From assembly GCA_003522945.1 (NCBI GenBank), contig DPHR01000168.1, forward strand, positions 1,224-61,263: 60,040 nt of DNA. The letters run 5' to 3'. A program made the position numbers and the translations under genes. The DNA comes from Clostridiales bacterium (lineage in GTDB: Bacteria > Bacillota > Clostridia > Oscillospirales > Oscillospiraceae). The notes under the pieces are model-generated. The model worked only from the letters and a program-made list of their open reading frames with translations. It was not told where the DNA came from and ran no database searches. Shown here piece after piece: positions 17,759 through 26,361 of this stretch; the first letter of the stretch is position 1; each line of letters begins with the position of its first letter.

Positions 17759-19144
17759 ATGACACTCGACTCTTATATACAGTCTCTGCGCGGAAAAAGC
17801 ATTGCGGTAATCGGTCTCGGCGTGAGCAACCGGCCGCTGCTGCGGCTTCTGCTCGATGCGGGGTATACCGTCTCGGTGCGCGATAAACGCACGCGCGAAG
17901 CGTTCGGCGAGGACGAGGCCGCAGCGCTGGAAGCGGCGGGCTGTCGTCTTGTGCTGGGCGATGGGTACCTTGCCGGTATCACCGAGGACGTGATTTTCCG
18001 CACGCCGGGGCTTCACCCCTTTACGCCGGAGCTCGCCGCGGCCAAAGCGCGCGGAGCGCTTCTTACGTCGGAAATGGAAGCCTTCTTTACCGTCTGCCCG
18101 TGCCGCATCATCGCCGTGACCGGCTCGGACGGAAAGACGACGACTACCACCATTATTTCCGAGCTCCTGAAGGCGCAGGGACACCGCGTATTTCTCGGCG
18201 GCAACATCGGCACGCCGCTGCTTGACAAAGCGCCGGAAATGACGAGCACGGACTGGGCGGTGCTCGAGCTCAGCTCTTTCCAGCTCCACAGCATGAACTG
18301 CCGGCCGGATATCGCGGTCGTTACCAACGTTTCGCCGAACCATCTGGACATTCATCCGAGCTATGAGGACTATCAGACCGCCAAAAAGCAGATTTTCCTT
18401 TCGCAGGGCTGTGCCGGCGTCACGGTGCTCAATGCCGACAACGCCATCACACGCGCCTTTGCGAAGGATTGCCCCGGCAAAGTCCGGTTTTTCAGCCGTG
18501 AGACCGCACCGGAAAACGGCGTGTTCCTGCGCGAAGGCGTCATTTACCGGTCTCACAACGGGGAAAAGACCAAGCTCATGGACGCAGAGAGCATCCTGCT
18601 CCCTGGTTTACATAACGTTGAAAACTATATGGCGGCGTTTGCTGCCACCGACGGCATCGTCTCGGACGATACCTGCCGCGCCGTGGCGGAGAGCTTTCGC
18701 GGCGTTGCACACCGGCTCGAAATGATCCGGACGCTGCATGGCGTTACCTACTGCAACGATTCCATTGCATCCAGCCCCACGCGCACGATCGCGGGACTTC
18801 ACGCGCTGCGGCAGAAGCCCATCCTTATTGCGGGCGGGTACGATAAGCATATCCCGTTCGACAAGCTCGGCGACGAAGTCTGCCGCCATGTCAAGGCACT
18901 GTTCCTTACCGGTTTTACCGCGGAGAAAATTTACGATGCCGTGACAAAATCGCCGCTGTATGACCCCAAAACGCTGCCGATCCGGAAGATCGACGATTTC
19001 CGCGAGGCGGTGCTTGCCGCCGCCGCGAGCGCGGAGGAGGGGGATCTCGTGCTGCTTTCTCCGGCCTGCGCGTCGTTTGACCATTTCAAAAACTTTGTGG
19101 AACGCGGCGAAACTTTCCGCTCCATCGTTAACGAACTGAAATAA
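17759..19144 (+). CDS. murD: UDP-N-acetylmuramoyl-L-alanine--D-glutamate ligase
   Basis: Cytoplasmic Mur ligase adding D-glutamate to UDP-MurNAc-L-Ala. The ATP-binding loop GSDGKTTTTT is near residue 121; TNVSPNHLDIHPSYEDY and the C-terminal LIAGGYDKHIPFD and LLSPACASFD blocks are MurD hallmarks. 461 residues is normal. AGGAGG stands six bases before the ATG. Unusually, it is not in a dcw cluster: its neighbours are rnpB and a PLP enzyme. Confidence 0.95.
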   Translation: MTLDSYIQSLRGKSIAVIGLGVSNRPLLRLLLDAGYTVSVRDKRTREAFGEDEAAALEAAGCRLVLGDGYLAGITEDVIFRTPGLHPFTPELAAAKARGALLTSEMEAFFTVCPCRIIAVTGSDGKTTTTTIISELLKAQGHRVFLGGNIGTPLLDKAPEMTSTDWAVLELSSFQLHSMNCRPDIAVVTNVSPNHLDIHPSYEDYQTAKKQIFLSQGCAGVTVLNADNAITRAFAKDCPGKVRFFSRETAPENGVFLREGVIYRSHNGEKTKLMDAESILLPGLHNVENYMAAFAATDGIVSDDTCRAVAESFRGVAHRLEMIRTLHGVTYCNDSIASSPTRTIAGLHALRQKPILIAGGYDKHIPFDKLGDEVCRHVKALFLTGFTAEKIYDAVTKSPLYDPKTLPIRKIDDFREAVLAAAASAEEGDLVLLSPACASFDHFKNFVERGETFRSIVNELK

Positions 19145-19157
19145 AGGATATACTGCC

Positions 19158-20390
19158 ATGAATTACGAAGAGCTTTATACACTGGCCGCCCAGGTGGAGG
19201 AACGGCTTCAGCCCGTCTTCCGCGGATTTGAGCGCACGGCGGAGAAGAATACGAAGCGCGTGCTGGATGCCTTCCGCGCGCACCGAGTGTCCGAGCCGTG
19301 CTTTGCCGGAACGACCGGCTATGGCTACGATGATCTCGGACGCGAAACGCTGGAGAAGGTCTATGCCGATGTGTTCGGCGCGGAGGCGGCGCTCGTGCGC
19401 ACCACGTTTGTAAACGGCACGCACGCGATCGCCTGCGCGCTTTACGGCGCTCTCCAGCCGGGCGACACGATCCTTGCCGTTACGGGAGCGCCGTACGATA
19501 CGCTCCACACCGCCATCACCGGCTCCGGCCGCGGCTCGCTCGCCTCGCTCGGCATCCGGTATGAGCAGCTGGAGCTTGCTTCCGACGGCGGGCCGGACTA
19601 TGCCGCGATCACGCAGCGCGCATCGGAGCTGCGCCCGGCAGCGGCGTTCGTTCAGCGCAGCCGCGGATATGCGCCCCGGCGCGCGCTTTCGGTCGCGGAG
19701 ATCGGGGAGATCGTCCGCGCAGTAAAGGCAGGCTGCCCCGATACGGCGGTCATCGTGGATAACTGCTACGGGGAGTTCACCGAGGAATGTGAGCCGACGG
19801 CGCTCGGCGCGGACCTCATCGCCGGATCGCTCATAAAGAACCCCGGCGGCGGACTCGCCCCCATGGGCGGGTATGTTGCCGGCCGCGCCGATCTCGTGGA
19901 GCAGGCGGCGGAACGTCTGACGCTTCCGGGCATCGGCGGCGAGTGCGGCGCTTCGCTCGGCGTGAACCGGACGCTCTTCCAAGGCTTCTTCTTTGCGCCG
20001 CACACCGTATCACAGGCGCTCAAAACGATGGCCTTCGCCGCCGGAATGCTCGAAGAGCTGGGCTTTGAGAGCTTCCCGGCATCCGATGAAAAGCGGTCGG
20101 ACATCATTCAGACCATCCGCCTGAAAACGGCGGACAACCTTGTGAAATTCTGTCAGGGTATCCAGAAGGGCTCGCCCGTGGACAGCTTCGCCCTGCCCGT
20201 CCCGGCGCCGATGCCGGGGTATGAAAGCCCGGTCGTCATGGCGGCGGGAACGTTCATTCAGGGCGCGTCGCTTGAGCTTTCGTGCGACGGCCCGGTGCGC
20301 GAGCCGTATCTCGGCTTTTTGCAGGGCGGGCTTACGTATGAATCCGGTAAGCTCGGCGTGTTGAGCGCCTTGTCTGAAATGCTCGCCTGA
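19158..20390 (+). CDS. Methionine gamma-lyase-like PLP enzyme ('aluminium resistance' family)
   Basis: Fold-type I PLP protein of the family annotated as methionine gamma-lyase-like or aluminium resistance protein. Seen: the start ELYTLAAQVEERLQPVF, the TGYGYDDLGRETLE motif, VDNCYGEFTEECEP (aspartate contacting PLP), and GSLIKNPGGGLAPMGGY, whose lysine should form the Schiff base. 410 residues. The physiological reaction of this family is not settled. It lies 13 bases after murD, so it is probably co-transcribed. Confidence 0.88.
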   Translation: MNYEELYTLAAQVEERLQPVFRGFERTAEKNTKRVLDAFRAHRVSEPCFAGTTGYGYDDLGRETLEKVYADVFGAEAALVRTTFVNGTHAIACALYGALQPGDTILAVTGAPYDTLHTAITGSGRGSLASLGIRYEQLELASDGGPDYAAITQRASELRPAAAFVQRSRGYAPRRALSVAEIGEIVRAVKAGCPDTAVIVDNCYGEFTEECEPTALGADLIAGSLIKNPGGGLAPMGGYVAGRADLVEQAAERLTLPGIGGECGASLGVNRTLFQGFFFAPHTVSQALKTMAFAAGMLEELGFESFPASDEKRSDIIQTIRLKTADNLVKFCQGIQKGSPVDSFALPVPAPMPGYESPVVMAAGTFIQGASLELSCDGPVREPYLGFLQGGLTYESGKLGVLSALSEMLA

Positions 20391-20425
20391 CGCATATACT
20401 TTTGGGCATAAGGGGGTGTTCCCGT

Positions 20426-21064
20426 ATGCCGTTTCCGCGAAAAATCACACCGCAGCAGACGACCGCACTGCTGCTCCTTGCGCTCACCGGTGCGCTGATC
20501 GCGTTTCTGATCCCCGCCGTGCGCTATTTTCGGACGCTTACCGGCGCTATGGCGGTATCCAATGCATCGGATCTCATCACGCAGACCGTGAGCAACATTG
20601 TGGAGAACGAAATGCGCCTGCTTGGGCCGGACGGCGGAAAATTCGTATCCTTTGAAAAGGACGGCGACGGGCAGATCACCGCTATTGTAACCGATACGTC
20701 GCGGGTGAATATCCTCTCCGCCGAGCTTCTCAACGCCATCGTGGAGGCTTCCGACCGGGGAGATCTTGATCTTTCAATCCCCTTCGGGAACCTGCTTGGC
20801 ATCAGCTTTTTCCTTGGCCGCGGGCCGACCGTACCGGTCAAGATCACGATGCTCACATCTTCACGGGTGGATTTCCGCAATGTGCTGACGGATGCCGGCA
20901 TCAACCAGACGAAACATCAGCTTCTTTTGGAGGTGTGTGTTGATGCGGACGTCCTGCTGCCGTGGGAGATCCGCTCTACGCAGATCGTCACGGAAGTGCT
21001 GGTTGCCGAAACGATCATCGTCGGACGTGTTCCGCAAACCTATTTCTATACGGGAGAGACATGA
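20426..21064 (+). CDS. yunB: Sporulation protein YunB
   Basis: Mother-cell sporulation protein of the YunB family. One N-terminal transmembrane segment (about residues 12-34) is followed by an extracytoplasmic domain; the VSNIVENEM and SAELLNAIVEA... stretches and the DVLLPWEIRST end agree with the family. I chose the ATG at 20426 after AAGGGGG. CATATACT at 20393-20400 resembles a SigE -10 element (7 of 8), but I see no convincing -35. Its stop overlaps the ligA start, so a spore gene is coupled to an essential ligase. Confidence 0.85.
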   Translation: MPFPRKITPQQTTALLLLALTGALIAFLIPAVRYFRTLTGAMAVSNASDLITQTVSNIVENEMRLLGPDGGKFVSFEKDGDGQITAIVTDTSRVNILSAELLNAIVEASDRGDLDLSIPFGNLLGISFFLGRGPTVPVKITMLTSSRVDFRNVLTDAGINQTKHQLLLEVCVDADVLLPWEIRSTQIVTEVLVAETIIVGRVPQTYFYTGET

Positions 21065-23040
21065 TGGACTATTTACAGGAGATCGCCGAGCTCCGCGAAG
21101 AGCTGCGCCGCCACAGCATAGCCTATTACGACAAGGATGCCCCCACGATTTCAGACTTTGAGTATGACGCGATGATGCGCCGTCTGGAAAATCTGGAAGC
21201 GGAGCACCCGGAGACTGTTACGCCGGACTCGCCGACGCAGCACGTCGGCGGTCACCGTTCGGAGAAATTCTCGCCCGTGCACCATGCCGTTCCGCTTGAA
21301 TCGCTCAGCGATGTTTTTTCCTATGAGGAGCTGACCGACTTCATCTGCAAGACGAACGAAACGCTCGGCGGCGAACCGCTCTATACGGTCGAGCCGAAAA
21401 TCGACGGTCTTTCTATGGCACTGGAATACCGGAACGGCGTCTTCTATCAGGGCGCAACGCGCGGCGACGGCGTTACGGGCGAGGACGTAACGGAGAATCT
21501 TCGCGTCCTGCGCAATATACCGCTCAAACTGGAAAACGCGCCCGAGCGGCTGATCGTCCGGGGCGAGGTGTATATGGCTCGGGAGGTCTTTCTTGAGCAT
21601 AACCGCCGCCGCGAGATCGAGGGCGAAACGCTCCTCGCCAATCCGCGCAACGCCGCGGCCGGGTCCATGCGGCAGCTGGACCCGAAGGTGACGAAGGAGC
21701 GCCAGCTCGATATCATCGTTTTCAATGTCCAGCTCACCTCCGGCGAGCAGCCGAAAACACACGCGGAATCGCTGGATATGCTGGAAAAACTCGGATTTTA
21801 TACGGTGCCGCATAAGGTGTTCCGCACCGTGGAGGAATGCTGCGAGGAGGTTCGGCGCATCGGCGATACGCGCGAGAGCTATCCCTTTGATATTGACGGC
21901 GCTGTCATCAAGATCAACGACCTTGCGCAGCGCGAAATTCTCGGCAGCACCGCCAAGGCGCCGCGCTGGGCGGTGGCGTATAAATACCCGCCGGAAGAGA
22001 AGCCCTCTGTGGTGCGCGACATTGTCGTGCAGGTCGGTCGGACCGGCGTTTTGACGCCGAAAGCCATTGTGGAGCCGGTGCGTCTTGCCGGTACAACCGT
22101 CACGGCGGCGACGCTCCACAATCAGGATTTTATTGATAAGCTCGATGTGCGCATCGGCGATACGGTCATCGTGCGCAAGGCAGGGGAGATCATTCCGGAA
22201 GTCCTCCGCGTCGATCTCACGAAGCGGCCGGAGGGAACCGTACCGTTCTGCCTGCCGGATACCTGCCCGGAGTGCGGCTCGCCGGTGGAGCGCGACCCGG
22301 ACGGCGCAGCGGTGCGCTGTACGGGCGTGGAATGTCCGGCGCAGAGGCTCCGCAATCTCGTCCATTTCGCTTCCCGCGAGGCAATGGACATTGAAGGGCT
22401 CGGCTTCTCGCTTGCCGAGGCGTTGGTGAACAGCGGTATGGTGAAAACCCCGGCAGATCTCTACCGGCTCGACGCACAGACCGTTGCGACGCTCGACCGC
22501 ATGGGAAAAAAGTCCGCGGAAAACCTCATGGATGAGATCGAGAAGAGCAAGCAGCAGGATCTCTCCCGTCTCCTGTGCGCGTTCGGTATCCGGCAGGTGG
22601 GGCAGAAGGCGGCCAAGGTGCTTGCGCGCACGTTCGGCTCTATGGACGCCATCGAAAATGCCACACCGCTGGAACTGACCGCGGTGGACGATATCGGCCC
22701 CATCACCGCCGAGAGCGTTGTTGCCTGGGCGCAGAACCCGCAGACACAGCATCAGCTCCGTCTGCTCCGCGAGGCGGGCGTGAACATGCTCAGCCGCGAG
22801 GAGCGCCGCGATAACCGCTTCCTTGGTAAAACGTTCGTTCTCACCGGAGCGCTTACCAAATATACGCGCGATGAAGCGAGCGCCATCATTGAGTCCTTCG
22901 GCGGCAAGGCGTCGTCCTCGGTCTCCAAAAAGACGGCGTATGTCCTCGCGGGGGAGGCCGCCGGGAGCAAGCTGGACAAGGCGCGTACGCTTGGCATCCC
23001 CGTCATCACGGAGGATGAGTTTGAAGAGATGATCCGCTGA
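21061..23040 (+). CDS. ligA: NAD-dependent DNA ligase
   Basis: Seals nicks in replication and repair using NAD. The adenylated lysine is K113 in EPKIDG. The Ia domain (HSIAYYDKDAPTISD), the adenylation and OB domains, a four-cysteine zinc finger (CPECGSP...CTGVECPAQ), helix-hairpin-helix repeats and a C-terminal BRCT domain (from NRFLGKTFVLTGAL) appear in order. 659 residues. The ATG at 21061 overlaps the yunB stop (ATGATG); a second ATG follows directly. Confidence 0.96.
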   Translation: MMDYLQEIAELREELRRHSIAYYDKDAPTISDFEYDAMMRRLENLEAEHPETVTPDSPTQHVGGHRSEKFSPVHHAVPLESLSDVFSYEELTDFICKTNETLGGEPLYTVEPKIDGLSMALEYRNGVFYQGATRGDGVTGEDVTENLRVLRNIPLKLENAPERLIVRGEVYMAREVFLEHNRRREIEGETLLANPRNAAAGSMRQLDPKVTKERQLDIIVFNVQLTSGEQPKTHAESLDMLEKLGFYTVPHKVFRTVEECCEEVRRIGDTRESYPFDIDGAVIKINDLAQREILGSTAKAPRWAVAYKYPPEEKPSVVRDIVVQVGRTGVLTPKAIVEPVRLAGTTVTAATLHNQDFIDKLDVRIGDTVIVRKAGEIIPEVLRVDLTKRPEGTVPFCLPDTCPECGSPVERDPDGAAVRCTGVECPAQRLRNLVHFASREAMDIEGLGFSLAEALVNSGMVKTPADLYRLDAQTVATLDRMGKKSAENLMDEIEKSKQQDLSRLLCAFGIRQVGQKAAKVLARTFGSMDAIENATPLELTAVDDIGPITAESVVAWAQNPQTQHQLRLLREAGVNMLSREERRDNRFLGKTFVLTGALTKYTRDEASAIIESFGGKASSSVSKKTAYVLAGEAAGSKLDKARTLGIPVITEDEFEEMIR

Positions 23041-23076
23041 AACATAACAGCAGCCCCTTTTCATGGAGAGAAAAGT

Positions 23077-23871
23077 ATGAGCACGAGAAAAGAAATGATA
23101 ACCGAGTTCTACGACCGGAGCGACGAGAACGGCCGGCTGGAGAAAAGCAGGCACGGTCAGCTCGAGTACGCGATCACGATGGCCTACATCCACCGCTATT
23201 TGAACCCCGGAGCCAGGGTTTTGGAGGTCGGCGCGGGGACTGGTCGGTATTCCATTGCGTTGGCTAAAGAAGGTTTCGATGTGACCGCGGTGGAATTTGT
23301 TGAAAGCAACCTTGCCGCTCTTAGAGAAAATAGCTGCGGAGTTGATTTGATCCGTTCCTATCAAGGCGATGCTACGGATCTTTGTCTGTTTGACGATGAC
23401 TCCTTTGATATGACCCTTGTTCTCGGCCCCATGTATCATCTGTTTGCTCCGGAAGACGTGAACCGGGCAATTGACGAGGCGATCCGGGTCACGAAGCCGG
23501 GCGGCACGCTCCATTTCGCGTTTCTTTCGATATACGCCCTTATGTACTCCAATGCCCTCTACGGCAGCTGGGCGCCTTATCAGGAAGAAAACTTCACGAA
23601 GGATTTCAAGGTAAGGCACTTTCAGGAACAGCTGTTCACCGGTTACGATGTATGCGAGTTTGAGCGCCTGTTCGATGAAAAACCGGTAGAGCGCGTCACA
23701 ACCGCTGCCATGGACGGTCCGCTGGAGGCGCTGGAGAAACGTCCGGATTTCTTTATTTCGGACGAGAATTTTGACGCGTTTGTTAAGTGGCATCTTGCGT
23801 TTGCCGAAAAGCGGGAGCTTTTGGGCGGGTCCAACCATCTGCTGTATATCTGCCAAAAGACGAAGCGATAA
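23077..23871 (+). CDS. Class I SAM-dependent methyltransferase
   Basis: Methyltransferase with the SAM-binding motif I VLEVGAGTGRYSIAL near residue 48, the acidic end of strand 2 (VTAVE), and a motif IV-like DMTLVLGPMYHL. 264 residues. The substrate cannot be told from the sequence. It is preceded by GGAGAGAA, lies 36 bases after ligA and is closed by a hairpin. AT content is a little higher than in neighbours, so recent acquisition is possible. Confidence 0.85.
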   Translation: MSTRKEMITEFYDRSDENGRLEKSRHGQLEYAITMAYIHRYLNPGARVLEVGAGTGRYSIALAKEGFDVTAVEFVESNLAALRENSCGVDLIRSYQGDATDLCLFDDDSFDMTLVLGPMYHLFAPEDVNRAIDEAIRVTKPGGTLHFAFLSIYALMYSNALYGSWAPYQEENFTKDFKVRHFQEQLFTGYDVCEFERLFDEKPVERVTTAAMDGPLEALEKRPDFFISDENFDAFVKWHLAFAEKRELLGGSNHLLYICQKTKR

Positions 23872-23881
23872 CGATGCATAA

Positions 23882-23907
23882 CCTCCGCATGAGAACTCAT
23901 GCGGAGG
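23882..23907 (+). terminator. Hairpin after the methyltransferase
   Basis: A perfect 12-bp inverted repeat with a 2-base loop, 10 bases after the stop. No strong T-run follows, so termination efficiency is doubtful. Confidence 0.5.
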
Positions 23908-23958
23908 CTTGCCGTCTTTGCTTCAGGCGCAGTTTGTCCTGCTGCTTATTTTAAAACT

Positions 23959-23988
23959 TTAAGACTCTTCTCATATTTTTCTTATAAT
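23959..23988 (+). promoter_or_regulatory. Possible promoter for the MMPL-GLUG operon
   Basis: TTAAGA (23959-23964), an 18-base spacer and a perfect TATAAT (23983-23988) in an AT-rich gap. The -35 is weak. Confidence 0.4.
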
Positions 23989-24078
23989 TGTTTTGTATAG
24001 TATTATCCGAAAATATTGCTTTTTTCCGCAAAGTCGGATAATCTGAAAGCGACTTTAACCGAGCCTGGGGGACCTCTT

Positions 24079-26361
24079 TTGGAGAACAACATTCTGAAAA
24101 AAATATCGCGGCAGATCGTGGATAAGCGCGTGATCATCATGATCGCGTTTCTGGCCGCGTGCGTTTACTGCGCGCTTTCCATCAGCCGCGTGCATGTAAA
24201 TAACGATATAACCTCGTTTCTTCCGCCGGATACCGATACCCGCCGCGGGCTCACAATCATGGAGAACGAGTTCACGACGTATGCAAGCGCCAACGTTATG
24301 CTTGCCAATACGACCTATGAGCGCGCGAGTGCTGCTGCGGAGAAGATCGAGACGCTCGAGCATGTGACCGGCGTGACGTTTGATAATTCTCCGGCGCATT
24401 TTGTGGATTCCGCAGCGCTGCTCACGATCTCCTTTGACGGCACAAGCGACGATGAAAACGTCATTGCGGCGATGAATGAGATCCGTTCGCTCACAGCAGG
24501 CTTTGATACATATACCTCCTCGGACATTGGCGCGGACCTCCTTGGGGAGATCGCGCAGCAGATGGTCGGTGTCGTAGCGCTGGCAGCGGTGGTCATCATG
24601 GCGGTGCTGCTCTTTACGTCGCGCAGCTATTTCGAGGTCGTCATTTTTCTTATCGTCTTTTCTGTTGCGGCGCTGCTCAATATGGGCACAAACTTCTGGC
24701 TGGGCGAGATATCCTCCATCACCAATTCCATTGCCGTTATTTTGCAGCTCGCGCTCGCCATCGACTATGCCATTATTTTCTCCCATCGCTATCAGGATGA
24801 GATCGACCGCTTCCCAACGGAACGCGAGGCGCTGATCGAAGCGCTTTCCAAATCCATCGTTGAAATTTCTTCCTCGAGCCTTACGACGATCTCCGGTCTT
24901 GTTGCGCTGATGCTCATGCAGTTCCGGCTGGGCTATGACCTCGGTCTGGTGCTCTCCAAGGGTATACTTTGCAGCCTTATCACGGTATTTCTTCTGATGC
25001 CGGGACTGATCGCTTCCTTTTTCCGCCCGCTGCGCAGAACGACGCACAAGTCCCATGTGCCGGATATCACCGGCTGGGGACGGTTCCTCATGAAAACACG
25101 CTTCGGCTTTGTCGCGGTGTTTGTTGTTATCCTTCCGCTTGCCATCTGGTGCTCGAGCCGGACGGAATACGCGTTCAACGACGCGGGCATCGACGAACTT
25201 AAGTACTCCGAGAGCCGCGCGGCGGCGCGGAAGATCACCGGCACCTTTGCGAACGACACGACGATCGCCGTGCTCGTTCCGAGCGGAAACTACGAAGCGG
25301 AAAAGCAGTTCCTGCGCGACGCCGCGGAGCTCGACAATGTGAAGACCGTTACCGGGCTTGCGAATATCGAGATCGAGGACGGGAAAGTACTGACAGATTC
25401 TTACACGCCGCGCATGTTCTCCATGCTGCTGAACATCGATTATGAAGAAGCGGAAATGCTCTATGCTGCCTACGGCGTGGAGAACGGGCAGTATCAGCCG
25501 ATCTTCGGCAATACCGAGACCTATTCCGTGCCGCTCATCGATATGTTTCTGTTCCTCTTTGAAAAGATCGATCAGGGCATCGTGACACTCGACGCCGATT
25601 CGCAGGAGACGCTGGACAGCCTCCGCGGCGAGCTGGAACGCGGCGAAGCGCAGCTTCGCGGCGAAAACTGGGACCGTATGGTCATCACGGCGGACGTACC
25701 CATCGAGGGTGACGAGAGCGTCGCGCTCGTAAACGCACTGCGCTCGCTGGCCGACGGACGCTACGGAGAAGGAGCGTGCCTCGTCATCGGCGACGTGACG
25801 AGCGCCAAGGAGCTGGCGGACACCTTCAACGGCGATTCGCTGCTCATCAATCTGCTCACCATCGCCTTTGTTTTCATCATCCTGATTTTTACCTTCCGCT
25901 CCGTTGTGGGTGCGGCGCTCCTCGTGTTCGTCATTCAGGGCAGTATCTGGATCAACTTTACGTTTCCGTACCTGACACATACCCGCGCGTCATTCGTCAC
26001 GAATATGATCGTCTCCGCCATTCAGATGGGGGCGACGATCGACTATGCCATTGTTATCATGAGCCGGTATCTGGATCTCAAAAAGCTCCATACGCCGCAG
26101 GAGGCGATGGCGCAGGCGGTCAACGAGAGCTTTCCGACCGTTATGACCTCCGGCACCATCATGACCGTTGCAGGCATTCTGATCGCATACCGCGTGTCGG
26201 ACGTATACATCGGCCACATCGGTCTCGCCGTTGGCCGCGGCGCGCTTATATCGGTCATCCTTGTTTTGAGCGTTTTGCCGCAGCTCATCGTGCTGCTCGA
26301 CAAGGTCATTGAAAAAACAACATTTCGGAAAAAAACGACGACGGGAGGTGCCGTGGAATGA
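24079..26361 (+). CDS. MMPL/RND-family membrane transporter
   Basis: Large polytopic transporter with two homologous halves, each having one transmembrane helix, a large external domain and about five further helices, as in MMPL proteins that export lipids or other envelope molecules. The paired motifs LAIDYAIIFSHRY and GATIDYAIVIMSRY carry the buried acidic residues used for proton coupling. There is no ATG at the front. I favour the TTG at 24079, with GGGGGA upstream; an in-frame TTG at 24016 is the alternative. The stop overlaps the next gene by ATGA, so the two products probably work together. Confidence 0.85.
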   Translation: MENNILKKISRQIVDKRVIIMIAFLAACVYCALSISRVHVNNDITSFLPPDTDTRRGLTIMENEFTTYASANVMLANTTYERASAAAEKIETLEHVTGVTFDNSPAHFVDSAALLTISFDGTSDDENVIAAMNEIRSLTAGFDTYTSSDIGADLLGEIAQQMVGVVALAAVVIMAVLLFTSRSYFEVVIFLIVFSVAALLNMGTNFWLGEISSITNSIAVILQLALAIDYAIIFSHRYQDEIDRFPTEREALIEALSKSIVEISSSSLTTISGLVALMLMQFRLGYDLGLVLSKGILCSLITVFLLMPGLIASFFRPLRRTTHKSHVPDITGWGRFLMKTRFGFVAVFVVILPLAIWCSSRTEYAFNDAGIDELKYSESRAAARKITGTFANDTTIAVLVPSGNYEAEKQFLRDAAELDNVKTVTGLANIEIEDGKVLTDSYTPRMFSMLLNIDYEEAEMLYAAYGVENGQYQPIFGNTETYSVPLIDMFLFLFEKIDQGIVTLDADSQETLDSLRGELERGEAQLRGENWDRMVITADVPIEGDESVALVNALRSLADGRYGEGACLVIGDVTSAKELADTFNGDSLLINLLTIAFVFIILIFTFRSVVGAALLVFVIQGSIWINFTFPYLTHTRASFVTNMIVSAIQMGATIDYAIVIMSRYLDLKKLHTPQEAMAQAVNESFPTVMTSGTIMTVAGILIAYRVSDVYIGHIGLAVGRGALISVILVLSVLPQLIVLLDKVIEKTTFRKKTTTGGAVE

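Noticed and set aside
21151..23856. 901-codon minus-strand open frame across ligA and the methyltransferase
   Set aside because: Antisense to two clear genes, with no recognisable domain.
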